Origin: Roseicyclus sp.
GTDB lineage: Bacteria > Pseudomonadota > Alphaproteobacteria > Rhodobacterales > Rhodobacteraceae
NCBI RefSeq assembly: GCF_018402035.1
Contig: NZ_JAGYJN010000001.1
Span: 186,001-250,000, forward strand
Direction: 5' to 3'
DNA: 64,000 nt
In this document: positions 9,230-22,517 of the stretch, in pieces
Numbering within the stretch: position 1 is the first letter of the stretch
Layout: the number at the start of each line of letters is the position of its first letter
Translations under genes and position numbers: made by a program
Notes under the pieces: model-generated
Told to the model about the DNA's origin: nothing
The model's input: only the letters and a program-made list of their open reading frames with translations
Database searches by the model: none

Positions 9230-9943
9230 ATGCGTGTTTTGCTTGTCGAGGACGACCCCACCACATCGCGTAGCATCGAAATGATGTTACGGCATGCAAA
9301 TCTCAATGTCTATGCGACTGATCTTGGGGAAGAGGGGATCGATCTGGCCAAGCTCTATGATTACGACATCATTTTGCTTGATCTGAACCTACCCGATATT
9401 CACGGCCATGATGTGTTGCGCCAGTTACGCACCGCGCGGGTCGATACGCCGATCTTGATCCTCTCGGGGCTTGATGACCCCGAAAGCAAGCTTAAGGGTT
9501 TTGGCTTCGGTGCCGATGATTATTTGACCAAACCCTTCCACCGGGAGGAATTGGTGGCGCGTATCCATGCGATTATCCGCCGTTCCAAGGGGCATGCGCA
9601 ATCCATCATCAAAACCGGCATGATTGCCGTCAATCTTGATGCCAAAACAGTTGAGGTGGATCACCAAACCGTCCATCTGACAGGCAAAGAATATCAGATG
9701 TTGGAACTTCTTAGCCTGCGAAAGGGCACGACGCTGACCAAGGAGATGTTCTTGAACCATCTTTACGGCGGCATGGATGAGCCGGAACTCAAGATCATCG
9801 ATGTCTTTATCTGCAAGCTGCGCAAGAAACTCTCGGTGGCGACGGGTGGGGCCAATTACATCGAAACCGTCTGGGGGCGGGGCTATGTGCTGCGCGATCC
9901 GGTGCCGGGGCGGGCAGCGGTCGAGATGGCGATGAACGGATAA
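9230..9943 (+). CDS. ctrA: Cell-cycle response regulator CtrA
   Basis: OmpR/PhoB-type DNA-binding response regulator, 237 aa. The receiver domain (1 to about 115) has the acidic pair D8-D9, phospho-acceptor D51 in LLDLNLPD and the switch Lys in [10 protein letters not shown]. The winged-helix domain covers [13 protein letters not shown] to [14 protein letters not shown]. It matches CtrA by its whole N-terminus ([20 protein letters not shown]) and by sciP next door. CckA-ChpT normally phosphorylate it. The C-terminus ends EMAMNG and lacks the Ala-Ala that serves as ClpXP degron in Caulobacter CtrA. Start ATG 9230 has GGAGCGGAT in front. A hairpin follows. Confidence 0.95.
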   Translation: MRVLLVEDDPTTSRSIEMMLRHANLNVYATDLGEEGIDLAKLYDYDIILLDLNLPDIHGHDVLRQLRTARVDTPILILSGLDDPESKLKGFGFGADDYLTKPFHREELVARIHAIIRRSKGHAQSIIKTGMIAVNLDAKTVEVDHQTVHLTGKEYQMLELLSLRKGTTLTKEMFLNHLYGGMDEPELKIIDVFICKLRKKLSVATGGANYIETVWGRGYVLRDPVPGRAAVEMAMNG

Positions 9944-9954
9944 GCCGCCCAAGC

Positions 9955-9982
9955 GCGCGCATGCTCTGGAATTCATGCGCGC
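9955..9982 (+). terminator. Hairpin after ctrA
   Basis: Perfect 9-base arms GCGCGCATG (9955-9963) and CATGCGCGC (9974-9982) with a 10-base loop, 11 bases after the ctrA stop. There is no T run, so it may be a weak or factor-dependent terminator or an mRNA-stability hairpin. Confidence 0.45.
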
Positions 9983-10014
9983 ATCCCCCTAAACCCTATT
10001 TCAGCGGCATGTAG

Positions 10015-14320
<4,306 letters not shown>

Positions 14321-14328
14321 TCTGTTTT

Positions 14329-14353
14329 GTTCACAAATGTTCTTAAAAAGTTC
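14329..14353 (+). promoter_or_regulatory. LexA (SOS) box: three GTTC elements
   Basis: GTTC occurs at 14329-14332, 14339-14342 and 14350-14353. The last two are separated by exactly 7 bases, giving the GTTC-N7-GTTC operator described for LexA in Rhodobacter and other alphaproteobacteria; the first pair has a 6-base spacer. TTTACA at 14354-14359 directly abuts the box and could be a -35 element. The box starts 8 bases after the recG stop and ends 62 bases before the small gene at 14416. Confidence 0.75.
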
Positions 14354-14415
14354 TTTACAGGCCGCACAAGAAATGAGAACAAAGCGACAACACGCTTATC
14401 TCAGGAGGCCATGAC

Positions 14416-14535
14416 ATGACCCGGATCGCTGAAATTTTGACCCATTCGCGCGAGACTTTCATCAGCGACGCGGTCGGGGTGATCGCGCTTGCGATGTTCA
14501 CCTATGGGCTTTTGTATCTTCCCGGCTTGATCTGA
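14416..14535 (+). CDS. Putative SOS-induced 39-aa membrane peptide (SidA-like in size and topology)
   Basis: Small open frame with AGGAGG 7 bases before ATG 14416. The 39-aa peptide has a polar N-terminus (MTRIAEILTHSRETF) and a hydrophobic C-terminal half from about residue 18 (DAVGVIALAMFTYGLLYLPG), predicting one membrane span. A LexA box precedes it and a strong terminator follows, so it looks like a self-contained SOS gene. In Caulobacter the 29-aa inner-membrane peptide SidA is SOS-induced and blocks division through FtsW/FtsN. No sequence homology is claimed; the analogy rests on size, topology and control. It could instead be another kind of SOS-linked membrane peptide, for example a toxin. 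Confidence 0.75.
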   Translation: MTRIAEILTHSRETFISDAVGVIALAMFTYGLLYLPGLI

Positions 14536-14648
14536 TTGCGATTTCTGCCTGCGGTCTGGCCATGCGGGTTTTTGGGTTTGCCCCTCTGTCCCGCCCAAAC
14601 CTTTCCCGTGTCATGACGGGCATGCATCGGCCCCAGATACGCTGACTG

Positions 14649-14683
14649 CCGCCGCCCTCGGCCCCGAGGTGCGGCGGTTTTTT
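14649..14683 (+). terminator. Strong rho-independent terminator
   Basis: Outer arms CCGCCGC (14649-14655) and GCGGCGG (14671-14677) enclose inner arms CCTCGG/CCGAGG, a 13-pair stem with one bulged T, followed by six T. It ends the transcript of the 39-aa peptide gene and separates it from the convergent gene at 14705. Confidence 0.9.
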
Positions 14684-14704
14684 ATGATGATCTCGGTATT
14701 TTGA

Positions 14705-15157
14705 TCAGGCGCTTTGCGCTTGCGCTGCGGCATCCATCGCCTCAACCGTCGTGTCGAGCGATAGCATGATCGAGGCGTGGCGATTGCGGTAATCGCGCGC
14801 CGGCGTCAGCACCTCATAGCCCGCAAAGGGTGCCCCGGGCGGGGTGCCCCCCTCGGTCAGCATGGCGCGCAGTGCGTCGCGGGCGCATGCCACCTCATCG
14901 CGGCTGCGCCCGATGATGGCGGCCCCCATCAAGGCTGCGGCCGCTTGCCCCAAGGCGCAGGCTTTCACATCTTGGGCAAAGCGGGTGATCCGGCCATCCG
15001 CGATATCGAGATCGACCGTCACGGTCGAGCCGCATAGCGGCGCGCGCTTGCGCAAGCTGGCCTGCGGCGCGTCGAGCCGGCCATGATGCGGAATATCGGC
15101 CGCCAAGGCGAGAATACGCTGGGAATAAAGTTTGATCAGATCGCTGTCGCCGGACAT
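14705..15157 (-). CDS. IscU/NifU-like iron-sulfur scaffold-type protein
   Basis: The 150-aa protein has the U-type scaffold pattern: RKRAPLCGSTVTVDLDI (first Cys), VKACALGQAAAALMG (second Cys) and a C-terminal DYRNRHASIMLSLD block. The third ligand found in IscU/SufU is not evident, so it is a divergent member often annotated only as iron-sulfur cluster assembly scaffold protein. ATG 15157 (MSGDSDLIKLYSQRIL) agrees with usual homologue starts and has GGCGGAA upstream; ATG 15178 is an alternative. No suf or isc gene is near. It is divergent from hisI with about 67 bases between. Confidence 0.75.
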   Translation of the reverse strand: MSGDSDLIKLYSQRILALAADIPHHGRLDAPQASLRKRAPLCGSTVTVDLDIADGRITRFAQDVKACALGQAAAALMGAAIIGRSRDEVACARDALRAMLTEGGTPPGAPFAGYEVLTPARDYRNRHASIMLSLDTTVEAMDAAAQAQSA

Positions 15158-15224
15158 GGGTTCCGCCTGTCTTGTCATGGCCTTATAGGTAGCGCTGTTG
15201 CCCGGTTTTGCAAAGAGGTGGCCC

Positions 15225-15587
15225 ATGGCCCAGTTCGACCCCAACACGCTGCGTTTTGACGCGCAAGGCTTGATCCCATGCATCGCCCAGGACGCCGTGA
15301 GTGGAGCTGTTTTGATGATGGCATGGATGAATGCAGCGGCCGTTGCGCGCACGCTGGCCACGGGCCGCGTGACCTATTGGTCGCGCTCACGGCAAGATTT
15401 CTGGGTCAAAGGCGAAAGCTCGGGGCATGTTCAGGAATTGGTCGAGCTGCGCATCGATTGCGACCGCGATTGCCTTTTGGCGCTGGTGCGGCAAACCGGG
15501 CCTGCCTGCCATACCAATCGTGCGGTGTGTTTCTATACCGCCCTGCGCGATGGGGCCGAGGTGGAGCTGATGGCACCCGAAGATTAG
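15225..15587 (+). CDS. hisI: Phosphoribosyl-AMP cyclohydrolase HisI
   Basis: Third step of histidine synthesis: opens the adenine ring of PR-AMP. The 120-aa protein is the stand-alone HisI domain, without the HisE fusion seen in enterobacteria. Landmarks are VLMMAWMN, TGRVTYWSRSRQDFWVKGESSGH, DCDRDCLL and the metal-binding Cys in GPACHTNRAVCFY. Start ATG 15225 has GAGGTGG in front. The gene is isolated from the other his genes. Its stop codon runs into a GGGGGC repeat element that separates it from convergent gluQRS. Confidence 0.95.
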   Translation: MAQFDPNTLRFDAQGLIPCIAQDAVSGAVLMMAWMNAAAVARTLATGRVTYWSRSRQDFWVKGESSGHVQELVELRIDCDRDCLLALVRQTGPACHTNRAVCFYTALRDGAEVELMAPED

Positions 15588-15646
15588 GGGGCGCTGCCCC
15601 CATCGCCTTTGGCGATTCCCCCGGGATATTTTTGAAACAGAGAAGG
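15587..15646. repeat. GGGGGC hairpin repeat, copy 1
   Basis: Structure: GGGGGC-GCT-GCCCCC, then ATCGCC-TTT-GGCGAT, then CCCCCGGGATATTTTTGAA. The same layout occurs at 28587-28650 with compensating changes in the second stem. It sits between the convergent ends of hisI and gluQRS and could also act as a transcription terminator. Confidence 0.75.
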
Positions 15647-15647
15647 C

Positions 15648-16499
15648 TCAGAGGCCGACCATGCGGCGGATGTCTTGCGGCGCGGCGCCGTCCGCGCGGT
15701 AACTGTGGATGGCACGGGCATCGTCGCGCTTGGCCAGCCGCTTGCCCTGCTCGTCGCGGATCAGGCGGTGGTGGTGATACTGCGGCGTTGGCATGCCGAG
15801 CAGGCCTTGGAGCAAGACATGGATCGGGGTGGCGGCGAAAAGATCTTGGCCACGGATCACATGGGTAATGGCTTGGGCCGCATCATCGACCGCAACCGAA
15901 AGGTGATAGGACGCGCCCATTGCCGGGCGGGCCAGAACGACGTCGCCGATGGTGGCGATCATGGCCGCAGCGGGGATAGGGTGATGGCCCAAATGTGCGG
16001 GGCCGGTTTCGTCAAAGCCGCGCGTGGTGTCGTGGCGGGCCATGGCCTTGGCCATATCGAGACGGATCGCATCGCCCGGGCCCATCGCGGCCATGGCGCG
16101 GTGGCGGCAGGTGCCGGGATAGACCAGCCCATCTGGCCCGGTGAGCGGCTCTCCGCCCTCTTGCGGGGCGTTTGCCGCCTCGCGGATATCGCGCCTTGAG
16201 CAGCGGCAAGGATAGATCAGCCCCATCTGGCCCAGCCTGTCGATGGGGGCGCGGTAAGCCGGCAGGTGATCGGATTGACGGCGCGGCGGGGCGTCCCATG
16301 TCAGCCCCAGCCACGCCAGATCGGTGTAAATCTGCGCCTCCCACGCGGGGCGCGCGCGCGATTGGTCAATATCATCGATCCTGAGCAGGAAATCACCGCC
16401 AGCGGCGCGGGCCATGTCATGGGCAAGAATGGCGGAATAGGCATGGCCCAGATGCAGCGGGCCAGTGGGTGACGGGGCAAAGCGGGTGCGAAAGCGCAT
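15648..16499 (-). CDS. gluQRS: Glutamyl-Q tRNA(Asp) synthetase
   Basis: Attaches glutamate to queuosine 34 of tRNA-Asp. The 283-aa protein is a truncated GluRS catalytic domain without the anticodon-binding part. It has FAPSPTGPLHLGH (HIGH motif) at about 7-19, a Cys-rich insertion (CRCSRRDI...CRH) for zinc, the AVDDAAQAITHVIRG segment and KRLAK as KMSKS equivalent. ATG 16499 begins the domain directly. It lies 32 bases downstream of the trmFO stop on the same strand. Two tRNA-Asp(GUC) substrate genes and tgt are in the same window. Confidence 0.93.
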   Translation of the reverse strand: MRFRTRFAPSPTGPLHLGHAYSAILAHDMARAAGGDFLLRIDDIDQSRARPAWEAQIYTDLAWLGLTWDAPPRRQSDHLPAYRAPIDRLGQMGLIYPCRCSRRDIREAANAPQEGGEPLTGPDGLVYPGTCRHRAMAAMGPGDAIRLDMAKAMARHDTTRGFDETGPAHLGHHPIPAAAMIATIGDVVLARPAMGASYHLSVAVDDAAQAITHVIRGQDLFAATPIHVLLQGLLGMPTPQYHHHRLIRDEQGKRLAKRDDARAIHSYRADGAAPQDIRRMVGL

Positions 16500-16531
16500 C
16501 TCAGCCCCTTTGGAATTGGCCCAATGCCTCT

Positions 16532-17896
16532 TCAAGCGGCATCGGCGCGGGCCTCGCCCAACCAGCCCAGCCATGCCGCTTTCGCGCGGTCGGTATAGGC
16601 TTTGTAGCGGTCCTTGCGGCCGCGGCGTCCGGCTTTCAGCCCCTCGACCGAGGGGAAAAGGCCGAAATTCACGTTCATCGGCTGAAAGGTCTTTGCCTCG
16701 GCCCCGCCGGTGATGTGATGCACCAGCGCGCCCATGGCGGTGTCTTGCGGCACGGGGGCAAGCGCCTTCCCGCAAAGCTCGGCCACGGCGAGCCGACCGG
16801 CCAAAAGCCCCATGGCTGCGGATTCGACATACCCCTCAACCCCGGTAATTTGGCCCGCAAAGCGGATATTGGGGCGCGAGCGTAGCCGCATCTGCGCATC
16901 CAGAAGGCGTGGCGAATTGATGAAGGTGTTGCGATGGATACCGCCTAGGCGCGCGAAGCTGGCATCTTGCAAGCCGGGGATCATCTTGAAAACAGAGGTT
17001 TGCGCGCCGTACTTCATCTTGGTCTGGAAACCCACGATGTTGTAGAGCGTGCCAAGCGCATTGTCGCGGCGCAGCTGCACAACGGCCCAAGGCTTGACCG
17101 TTGGGTCATGCGGGTTGGTCAGCCCCACGGGCTTCATCGGGCCGTGGCGCAGCGTTTCGCGGCCGCGTTCGGCCATCACCTCGATGGGTAGGCAGCCGTC
17201 GAAATAGCCCGCGGTCTCGCCCTCGTGGAACTCGGTCTTATCGGCAGCAAGCAATGCGTCAATGAAGGCGTCGTATTCGTCGCGCGTCATGGGGCAGTTG
17301 ATATAGGCGCGCTGTTCGGCCTCGGTCTCGCCCTTGTCATAGCGCGACTGTTCCCATGCCACGGACATATCGATGGTGTCGGCATAGACGATGGGGGCAA
17401 TGGCGTCGAAAAAGGCCAGCGCATCCTGTCCTGTCTCGGCTGCGATGGCATTGGCGAGCGCGCCTGATGTCAGCGGCCCTGTGGCGATGATCGCGGGGCC
17501 ATCGGGCAGGGCGGTGATCTCGCCCGCCACCACGGTGATATTGGGATGGGCGCGCAGCTTGGCGGTCACCGCCTCGGCAAAGGGGTCGCGGTCAACAGCC
17601 AGCGCGCCACCCGCAGGCAGGCGGTGGTCATAGGCGGTATCCATGATAATCGAGCCCGCCGCGCGCATTTCCCAATGCAAAAGCCCCACGGCGTTTTGCT
17701 CATCATCATCCGAGCGAAAGGAGTTGGAGCAGACCATTTCCGCAAGCGAGCCGGTGCGATGGGCAAAGGTGCCGACAGCAGGGCGCATTTCGTGCAGCAC
17801 GACCTTGATGCCCGCTGTTGCCGCTTGCCAAGCGGCCTCGGACCCGGCCATGCCGCCACCAATGATCTGCAGTGTCTTCTCGGTCATGCCGGGCAT
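16532..17896 (-). CDS. trmFO: Folate/FAD-dependent tRNA (uracil-5-)-methyltransferase TrmFO
   Basis: Makes ribothymidine 54 in the tRNA T-loop using methylene-tetrahydrofolate and FADH2. The 454-aa protein has an N-terminal FAD site ([13 protein letters not shown]), the family signature [24 protein letters not shown] and C-terminal [19 protein letters not shown]. Start ATG 17896 is used; ATG 17887 ([12 protein letters not shown]) fits homologues about equally well. It is 33 bases downstream of the gyrA stop, so it may be cotranscribed with gyrA and followed by gluQRS. Confidence 0.94.
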   Translation of the reverse strand: MPGMTEKTLQIIGGGMAGSEAAWQAATAGIKVVLHEMRPAVGTFAHRTGSLAEMVCSNSFRSDDDEQNAVGLLHWEMRAAGSIIMDTAYDHRLPAGGALAVDRDPFAEAVTAKLRAHPNITVVAGEITALPDGPAIIATGPLTSGALANAIAAETGQDALAFFDAIAPIVYADTIDMSVAWEQSRYDKGETEAEQRAYINCPMTRDEYDAFIDALLAADKTEFHEGETAGYFDGCLPIEVMAERGRETLRHGPMKPVGLTNPHDPTVKPWAVVQLRRDNALGTLYNIVGFQTKMKYGAQTSVFKMIPGLQDASFARLGGIHRNTFINSPRLLDAQMRLRSRPNIRFAGQITGVEGYVESAAMGLLAGRLAVAELCGKALAPVPQDTAMGALVHHITGGAEAKTFQPMNVNFGLFPSVEGLKAGRRGRKDRYKAYTDRAKAAWLGWLGEARADAA

Positions 17897-17929
17897 CTCG
17901 CGCCTAAAGGATCGGTTGCAAAGGGCCGC

Positions 17930-20704
17930 TTAGCCCTCTGCGGCGGGTGTATCGACGACGATCGCGGCGTCATCGCCATCTTCATCGCCCTGATCGGCAA
18001 TCCAAGCGACAGAGACGACCTCTTCGCCCTTGGCGGTGTTCAAGACCTTGACCCCGCCCGCGCTGCGCGAGCGGAACGAGATACCCTGAACCGGCACGCG
18101 GATCGATTGGCCGGTGGAAGTGGCGAGCATGATCTGGTCACTCAACTCGACTGGGAAGCTTGCCACCAGCGTGCCGCCGCGCATCGCCTTATCCATGGCC
18201 ATCACGCCTTGGCCGCCGCGCCCGCGCACCGGGTAGTCATGGCTGGACGAAAGCTTGCCCGAGCCGCTGGCGGTAATGGTCAGGATCAAATCCTCGGCGG
18301 CTGACATTTCGGCATATCGCTCTGGCGACAATTGGCCCACGGCGACGGTTTCCTCGTCCTCGTCGGTCTCGATCTCCTCCTCGGGGGCGCCCGCCATCAG
18401 GCGGCGTTGCTTGAGATAGGCAGCGCGCGCCTCGGCCTCGGCCTCGAAATGGCGGATAATGGCCATCGAGACGACGCTGTCACCAGCGGCCAAGCGGATG
18501 CCGCGCACGCCCGTCGAATCGCGGCCCTTGAACACGCGCACATCGGTGGTGGGAAAGCGGATCGCGCGGCCCAAGGCCGTGACCAGCATCACATCATCGG
18601 CTTCCGAACAGATCCGGGCATTGACCAAGCTGACCGAGCCATCCTCGGGCAGTTTCATCGCGATCTTGCCGTTGCGCATGACATTGGTGAAATCCGACAA
18701 GGCGTTACGGCGCACCTCACCTTCGGAGGTGGCGAAAAGGATCTGCAACTCGTCCCAATGCGCCTCGTCGCGGTCGACGGGCATGACGGCGGCGATGCCT
18801 GTGCCGATGGGGATGGGCAAGATATTGACGATGGCCTTGCCGCGCGAGGCGCGCGAGCCTTGCGGCAGGCGCCAAGTCTTGAGCTTGTAAACCATCCCAT
18901 TGGTTGTAAAGAACAAAAGCGGGGTGTGGGTATTGGCTACAAAGAGCGATGTGACAACGTCATCTTCCTTGAGCGCGCCACCAGACAGGCCTTTGCCGCC
19001 GCGTTTTTGGGCGCGGAATTCGCCCAAGGGCGTGCGCTTGATATAGCCGCCTTGGGTGATGGTGACGACCATATCCTCGCGTTCGATCAGGTCTTCGTCA
19101 TCCATGTCGCCCGACCAATCGGTGATCTCGGTCCGGCGGGGGACGGCGAATTTCTCGCGCACTTCGGCGAGTTCGGCGGCGATGATCTCGAGGATACGCT
19201 CGCGCGAGGCGAGGATGGCGAGGTAATCCTTGATCTTGCCTGCCAGCTCTTCCAGTTCGTCGGTGACTTCTTTGACGCCCAGCTGCGTCAGGCGTTGCAG
19301 CCGCAGATCGAGGATGGCGCGCGCCTGTGTTTCGGACAGGTTATAGGTGCCATCTTCGTTGGCGGTATGGGTCGGATCATCGATCAGCTTGATAAAAGGC
19401 AGAATTTCGGCCGCGGGCCAACGCCGCGCCATCAGCTTTTCACGTGCCTCCGCCGCATCGCTTGAGGCGCGGATGGTGCGCACCACCTCATCGACATTGG
19501 AGACCGCGACAGCCAAACCGCACAGCACATGCGCCCGGTCGCGCGCTTTGCGCAATTCGAACGCCGTACGCCGCGCCACGACTTCTTCGCGGAAATCGAG
19601 GAACGCGGTCAAAAAGCCCCGCAGCGTCAGCTGTTCAGGCCGTCCGCCATTCAGCGCCAGCATGTTGCAGCCAAAATGCGTCTGCATCTGTGTAAAGCGG
19701 AAGAGTTGGTTCAGCACCACCTCGGGCGTTGCGTCGCGCTTAAGCTCGATCACCACGCGCACACCGATGCGGTCGCTTTCGTCGGCCACGCCCGAAATCC
19801 CTTCGAGCTTTTTCTCACGCACCAGATCGGCGATCCGCTCGATCATCGACGCCTTGTTCACCTGATAGGGGATCTCGTCGATGACGATGGCAAAGCGATC
19901 TTTGCGGATTTCCTCGATATGGGTTTTGGCGCGGATGATGACGCTGCCGCGCCCCTCAAGATAGGCTTTGCGCGCGCCCGAGCGGCCAAGGATAAGACCG
20001 CCGGTCGGAAAATCGGGTGCGGGGATATATTCGATCAGCTCTTCAGAACTGAGATCCGGCTCTTTGATCAGCGCTTGGCAGGCATCGATCACCTCGCCCA
20101 GATTATGGGGCGGAATATTCGTCGCCATGCCGACGGCGATGCCGCCCGCGCCATTGACCAACATATTGGGAAAGCGCGCAGGCAGAACCGTGGGTTCTTG
20201 CTGCTTGCCATCGTAATTGTCTTGGAAATCGACGGTATCCTTGTCGATATCGGCCAAAAGATACGCGGCAGGTGCTGCCATGCGCACTTCGGTATAACGC
20301 ATGGCGGCCGGGTTATCGCCATCCATCGAGCCGAAATTGCCCTGACCGTCCAAAAGCGGCAGCGACATGGAAAAGGGCTGCGCCATACGCACAAGCGCGT
20401 CATAGATCGCCGAGTCGCCATGTGGGTGGTACTGGCCCATCACATCGCCCACGGGGCGGGCCGATTTGCGATAGGCTTTTTCGTGGGTATTGCCGGTCTC
20501 GTACATGGCGAACAAGATGCGCCGATGCACGGGCTTCAGCCCATCGCGCAGATCGGGGATCGCGCGGGAGATGATCACCGACATCGCATAGTCGATGAAG
20601 GAGGTCTTCATCTCAGAGGCGATATCGATCGACGGCCCATCATGAGGGTGCCGCTCGATCACGTTTTCCTGTTCGTTTTCAGGGCTTTCGGTTGTATCAC
20701 TCAC
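17930..20704 (-). CDS. gyrA: DNA gyrase subunit A
   Basis: Breakage-reunion subunit of gyrase. From GTG 20704 the product has 924 aa. The catalytic Tyr is at about 137 (AAMRYTE); the quinolone-resistance region [10 protein letters not shown] has the drug-sensitive Ser (98) and Asp (102). The C-terminal beta-pinwheel contains the GyrA box QRGGKGLSG. The GTG is preferred because a good promoter (TTGCAC-N17-TATACT at 20751-20779) would start RNA near 20744, only 13 bases before the in-frame ATG at 20731, which also has no ribosome-binding site. The C-terminal tail is acidic and continues to VDTPAAEG. Confidence 0.95.
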   Translation of the reverse strand: MSDTTESPENEQENVIERHPHDGPSIDIASEMKTSFIDYAMSVIISRAIPDLRDGLKPVHRRILFAMYETGNTHEKAYRKSARPVGDVMGQYHPHGDSAIYDALVRMAQPFSMSLPLLDGQGNFGSMDGDNPAAMRYTEVRMAAPAAYLLADIDKDTVDFQDNYDGKQQEPTVLPARFPNMLVNGAGGIAVGMATNIPPHNLGEVIDACQALIKEPDLSSEELIEYIPAPDFPTGGLILGRSGARKAYLEGRGSVIIRAKTHIEEIRKDRFAIVIDEIPYQVNKASMIERIADLVREKKLEGISGVADESDRIGVRVVIELKRDATPEVVLNQLFRFTQMQTHFGCNMLALNGGRPEQLTLRGFLTAFLDFREEVVARRTAFELRKARDRAHVLCGLAVAVSNVDEVVRTIRASSDAAEAREKLMARRWPAAEILPFIKLIDDPTHTANEDGTYNLSETQARAILDLRLQRLTQLGVKEVTDELEELAGKIKDYLAILASRERILEIIAAELAEVREKFAVPRRTEITDWSGDMDDEDLIEREDMVVTITQGGYIKRTPLGEFRAQKRGGKGLSGGALKEDDVVTSLFVANTHTPLLFFTTNGMVYKLKTWRLPQGSRASRGKAIVNILPIPIGTGIAAVMPVDRDEAHWDELQILFATSEGEVRRNALSDFTNVMRNGKIAMKLPEDGSVSLVNARICSEADDVMLVTALGRAIRFPTTDVRVFKGRDSTGVRGIRLAAGDSVVSMAIIRHFEAEAEARAAYLKQRRLMAGAPEEEIETDEDEETVAVGQLSPERYAEMSAAEDLILTITASGSGKLSSSHDYPVRGRGGQGVMAMDKAMRGGTLVASFPVELSDQIMLATSTGQSIRVPVQGISFRSRSAGGVKVLNTAKGEEVVSVAWIADQGDEDGDDAAIVVDTPAAEG

Positions 20705-20750
20705 GTCGCGCGCCTGTTCTGCCAGTGGCATCTATATTTAGTTGACCCGC

Positions 20751-20779
20751 AGTATAAGCCCGCCGAATATAGGGTGCAA
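20751..20779 (-). promoter_or_regulatory. Sigma-70-type promoter of gyrA
   Basis: On the minus strand, TTGCAC (20779-20774) and TATACT (20756-20751) are separated by 17 bases, a close match to the housekeeping consensus. The predicted start is near 20744, giving a 5' leader of about 40 bases to GTG 20704. Confidence 0.7.
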
Positions 20780-20899
20780 TGGCGCATCCCCACTTGGTTT
20801 AGCAGCCAGGCCATATGGGTGATAACAAATTGTTTTCATTGATTTTTAAATCGACTGCGGCAAGTTTGCTCCACGGGTTTTCAACAAATGGAGGATCGC

Positions 20900-21169
20900 A
20901 TGGTGAAATCCGAGGTCGCATTGATGTTGAAGGGCTATGGCCTGACCACCGCGGAAATGATCTATCGCATGCCTGATCATCGCAATGTGTTGAACAGCTT
21001 CGTGTGGCAAGATTACGATCTGGCCCCCGATTACCCGCGATTATTCGACTTCATCGCCTATTGGCATGACGCGATCGAGGGGCCGCTGCATTCGGTTCGC
21101 TTTGTGCATCGCAAGCTGATCGCACCGGGTGAATGGCGCAATGTGACGGGTGAGTTTACCTATCACTAG
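20900..21169 (+). CDS. usg: Usg family protein
   Basis: The 89-aa protein matches the alphaproteobacterial Usg family: LKGYGLTTAEMIYRMPDH, SFVWQDYDLAPDYPRLFDF and IEGPLHSVRFVHRKLIAPGE. The family was named from trp operons, where it lies near trpF, and its biochemical role is unknown. Here it stands alone, divergent from gyrA. ATG 20900 is chosen because GGAGGA lies 5 bases before it; the in-frame ATG at 20888 would place that site inside the gene. Its end overlaps that of convergent dsbB by 14 bases. Confidence 0.88.
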   Translation: MVKSEVALMLKGYGLTTAEMIYRMPDHRNVLNSFVWQDYDLAPDYPRLFDFIAYWHDAIEGPLHSVRFVHRKLIAPGEWRNVTGEFTYH

Positions 21170-21629
21170 ACGCGCGCGCCGCTGCGATCCACAGGCCCAT
21201 CAGCGCAAGACTGGCGATGCCGTTCCACGACGCCATCGACAGGCCAAGCATCGACCACGCCACCTCGGTGCATAAGACAATCGCCTCGCCGATGGTCGGA
21301 TCGAGCAGGGTGGCCATATCCATCGCGCCCAAATCCTCGCCCGCGCCGGTGCAACTGAGGTTGAGCGTCCACCACGCGCGCTCGACCCCGGTATGGAGGA
21401 GCGCGATCCCGGCATTGACCAACATGCTCAACGCGCCCGCTAACGCCAATAGCCGATGTGGCACCACAACACCCAGCGCGCCGATGGCGACAGCCACCGC
21501 ATGCGGCCAGCGCTGCCAGAGGCACATGGTGCAAGGGGCAAGCCCGCCGATGTATTGAAAACCGAAGGCACCAAGCAGCATTGCCGCCGATCCCGCGCCC
21601 GCCAGCGCCATGAGAGACTTGCGTTTCAT
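21156..21629 (-). CDS. dsbB: Disulfide bond formation protein DsbB
   Basis: Inner-membrane quinone reductase that reoxidises periplasmic DsbA. The 157-aa protein has four predicted spans, the N-terminal loop pair CTMC (in APCTMCLWQRWPH) and a second periplasmic loop with LSCTGAG and, about 28 residues on, VLCTEV, so both redox Cys pairs are present. ATG 21629 has GGAGGG about 9 bases upstream. It starts 5 bases after the exoD stop, so the two are cotranscribed; no dsbA is in the window. Confidence 0.88.
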   Translation of the reverse strand: MKRKSLMALAGAGSAAMLLGAFGFQYIGGLAPCTMCLWQRWPHAVAVAIGALGVVVPHRLLALAGALSMLVNAGIALLHTGVERAWWTLNLSCTGAGEDLGAMDMATLLDPTIGEAIVLCTEVAWSMLGLSMASWNGIASLALMGLWIAAARASSDR

Positions 21630-21634
21630 CACCC

Positions 21635-22249
21635 TTACCCTCCGATCCATGCCATGATCAGGCTTACCGCGGTCGCCCCTGCGACAAGCAAGGTGCCGAT
21701 CCATGCCACGCCAAGGATAAGGCCGAGAAGCACTAAAATGCCGTCGCGCTGTAACAAGCCGATGGCAATAATCGCCACTGCGATGCCGGGAACGGTATTC
21801 GTACCGGGAACCGGAACAAGGATCGCGGCACTGAAGACCAAGAGCGCCAGCCCCACCAATTGATCAAACGGCCGCCGCGTGAGCGCCGCAAGTCTGGGGC
21901 GGCTCACCGCCTCGATCCGCCTGAGCCAAGGGTCAGAGCGCCGGGCCAGCGCCGCAAGGCTCGCGGTTGCCACCTGCCGCTCTCCCAGCTTTTGCGGCAA
22001 CCAAGGTTTGCCCCAGCCCAGCACCATTTGCCCCGCGATAAACAAGAGCGGCAAGGCCACAACCTGCGGAACGCCGTAAAGAAAAGGGATGCAGCAGGGC
22101 AGGGCCAAGATCAAAAGGAACAGTCCAAAGGCGCGCTCGTGCAATTGATCCAGCACCCAAGCAAGCGTGACCATCTCGCCCTCGGCATCCGCGACCAGTC
22201 GGCTAAAGCGCTGTGAGATCGTCATTGGCGAATCGACAGGGTCTGCCAT
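21635..22249 (-). CDS. ExoD-family exopolysaccharide synthesis protein
   Basis: The 204-aa integral membrane protein fits the ExoD family: an N-terminal cytoplasmic helix (VTLAWVLDQLHERAFGLFLLILALPCCIPF), then GVPQVVALPLLFIAGQMVLG, RPFDQLVG and PVPGTNTVPGIAVAIIAIGLLQRDGILVLLG. ExoD was described in Sinorhizobium for exopolysaccharide production and nodule invasion; its mechanism is not known. ATG 22249 has AAGGAG 8 bases upstream. First gene of a pair with dsbB. Confidence 0.82.
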   Translation of the reverse strand: MADPVDSPMTISQRFSRLVADAEGEMVTLAWVLDQLHERAFGLFLLILALPCCIPFLYGVPQVVALPLLFIAGQMVLGWGKPWLPQKLGERQVATASLAALARRSDPWLRRIEAVSRPRLAALTRRPFDQLVGLALLVFSAAILVPVPGTNTVPGIAVAIIAIGLLQRDGILVLLGLILGVAWIGTLLVAGATAVSLIMAWIGG

Positions 22250-22432
22250 GCGTCGGTCTCCTTGTGGCGGGGCGGCACGCGGGCCAGCGGTTGCGGCTTG
22301 CAGGTTTAGGTAACAAACCGCAAGCAGGCATGCCAGCAGGCCGTGGTCACAAACGGGCGATACGGGCAGAACCGCCGGCTGTATGGATTGGGGCTAGACG
22401 AAACCGCGCCACTGCGCTATCGCAACCGCCGT

Positions 22433-22517
22433 GCCCGAGTGGTGGAATTGGTAGACGCAGCGGATTCAAAATCCGCCGCCGAGAGGCTTGTCGGTTCGAG
22501 TCCGACCTCGGGCACCA
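22433..22517 (+). tRNA. tRNA-Leu (anticodon CAA)
   Basis: Class II tRNA of 85 bases. Acceptor arm GCCCGAG/CTCGGGC, anticodon stem GCGGA/TCCGC around loop TTCAAAA (anticodon CAA), long variable arm, T-loop TTCGAGT and encoded CCA. A hairpin CCCGTTC-TTAT-GAACGGG follows at 22546-22563. Confidence 0.96.
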
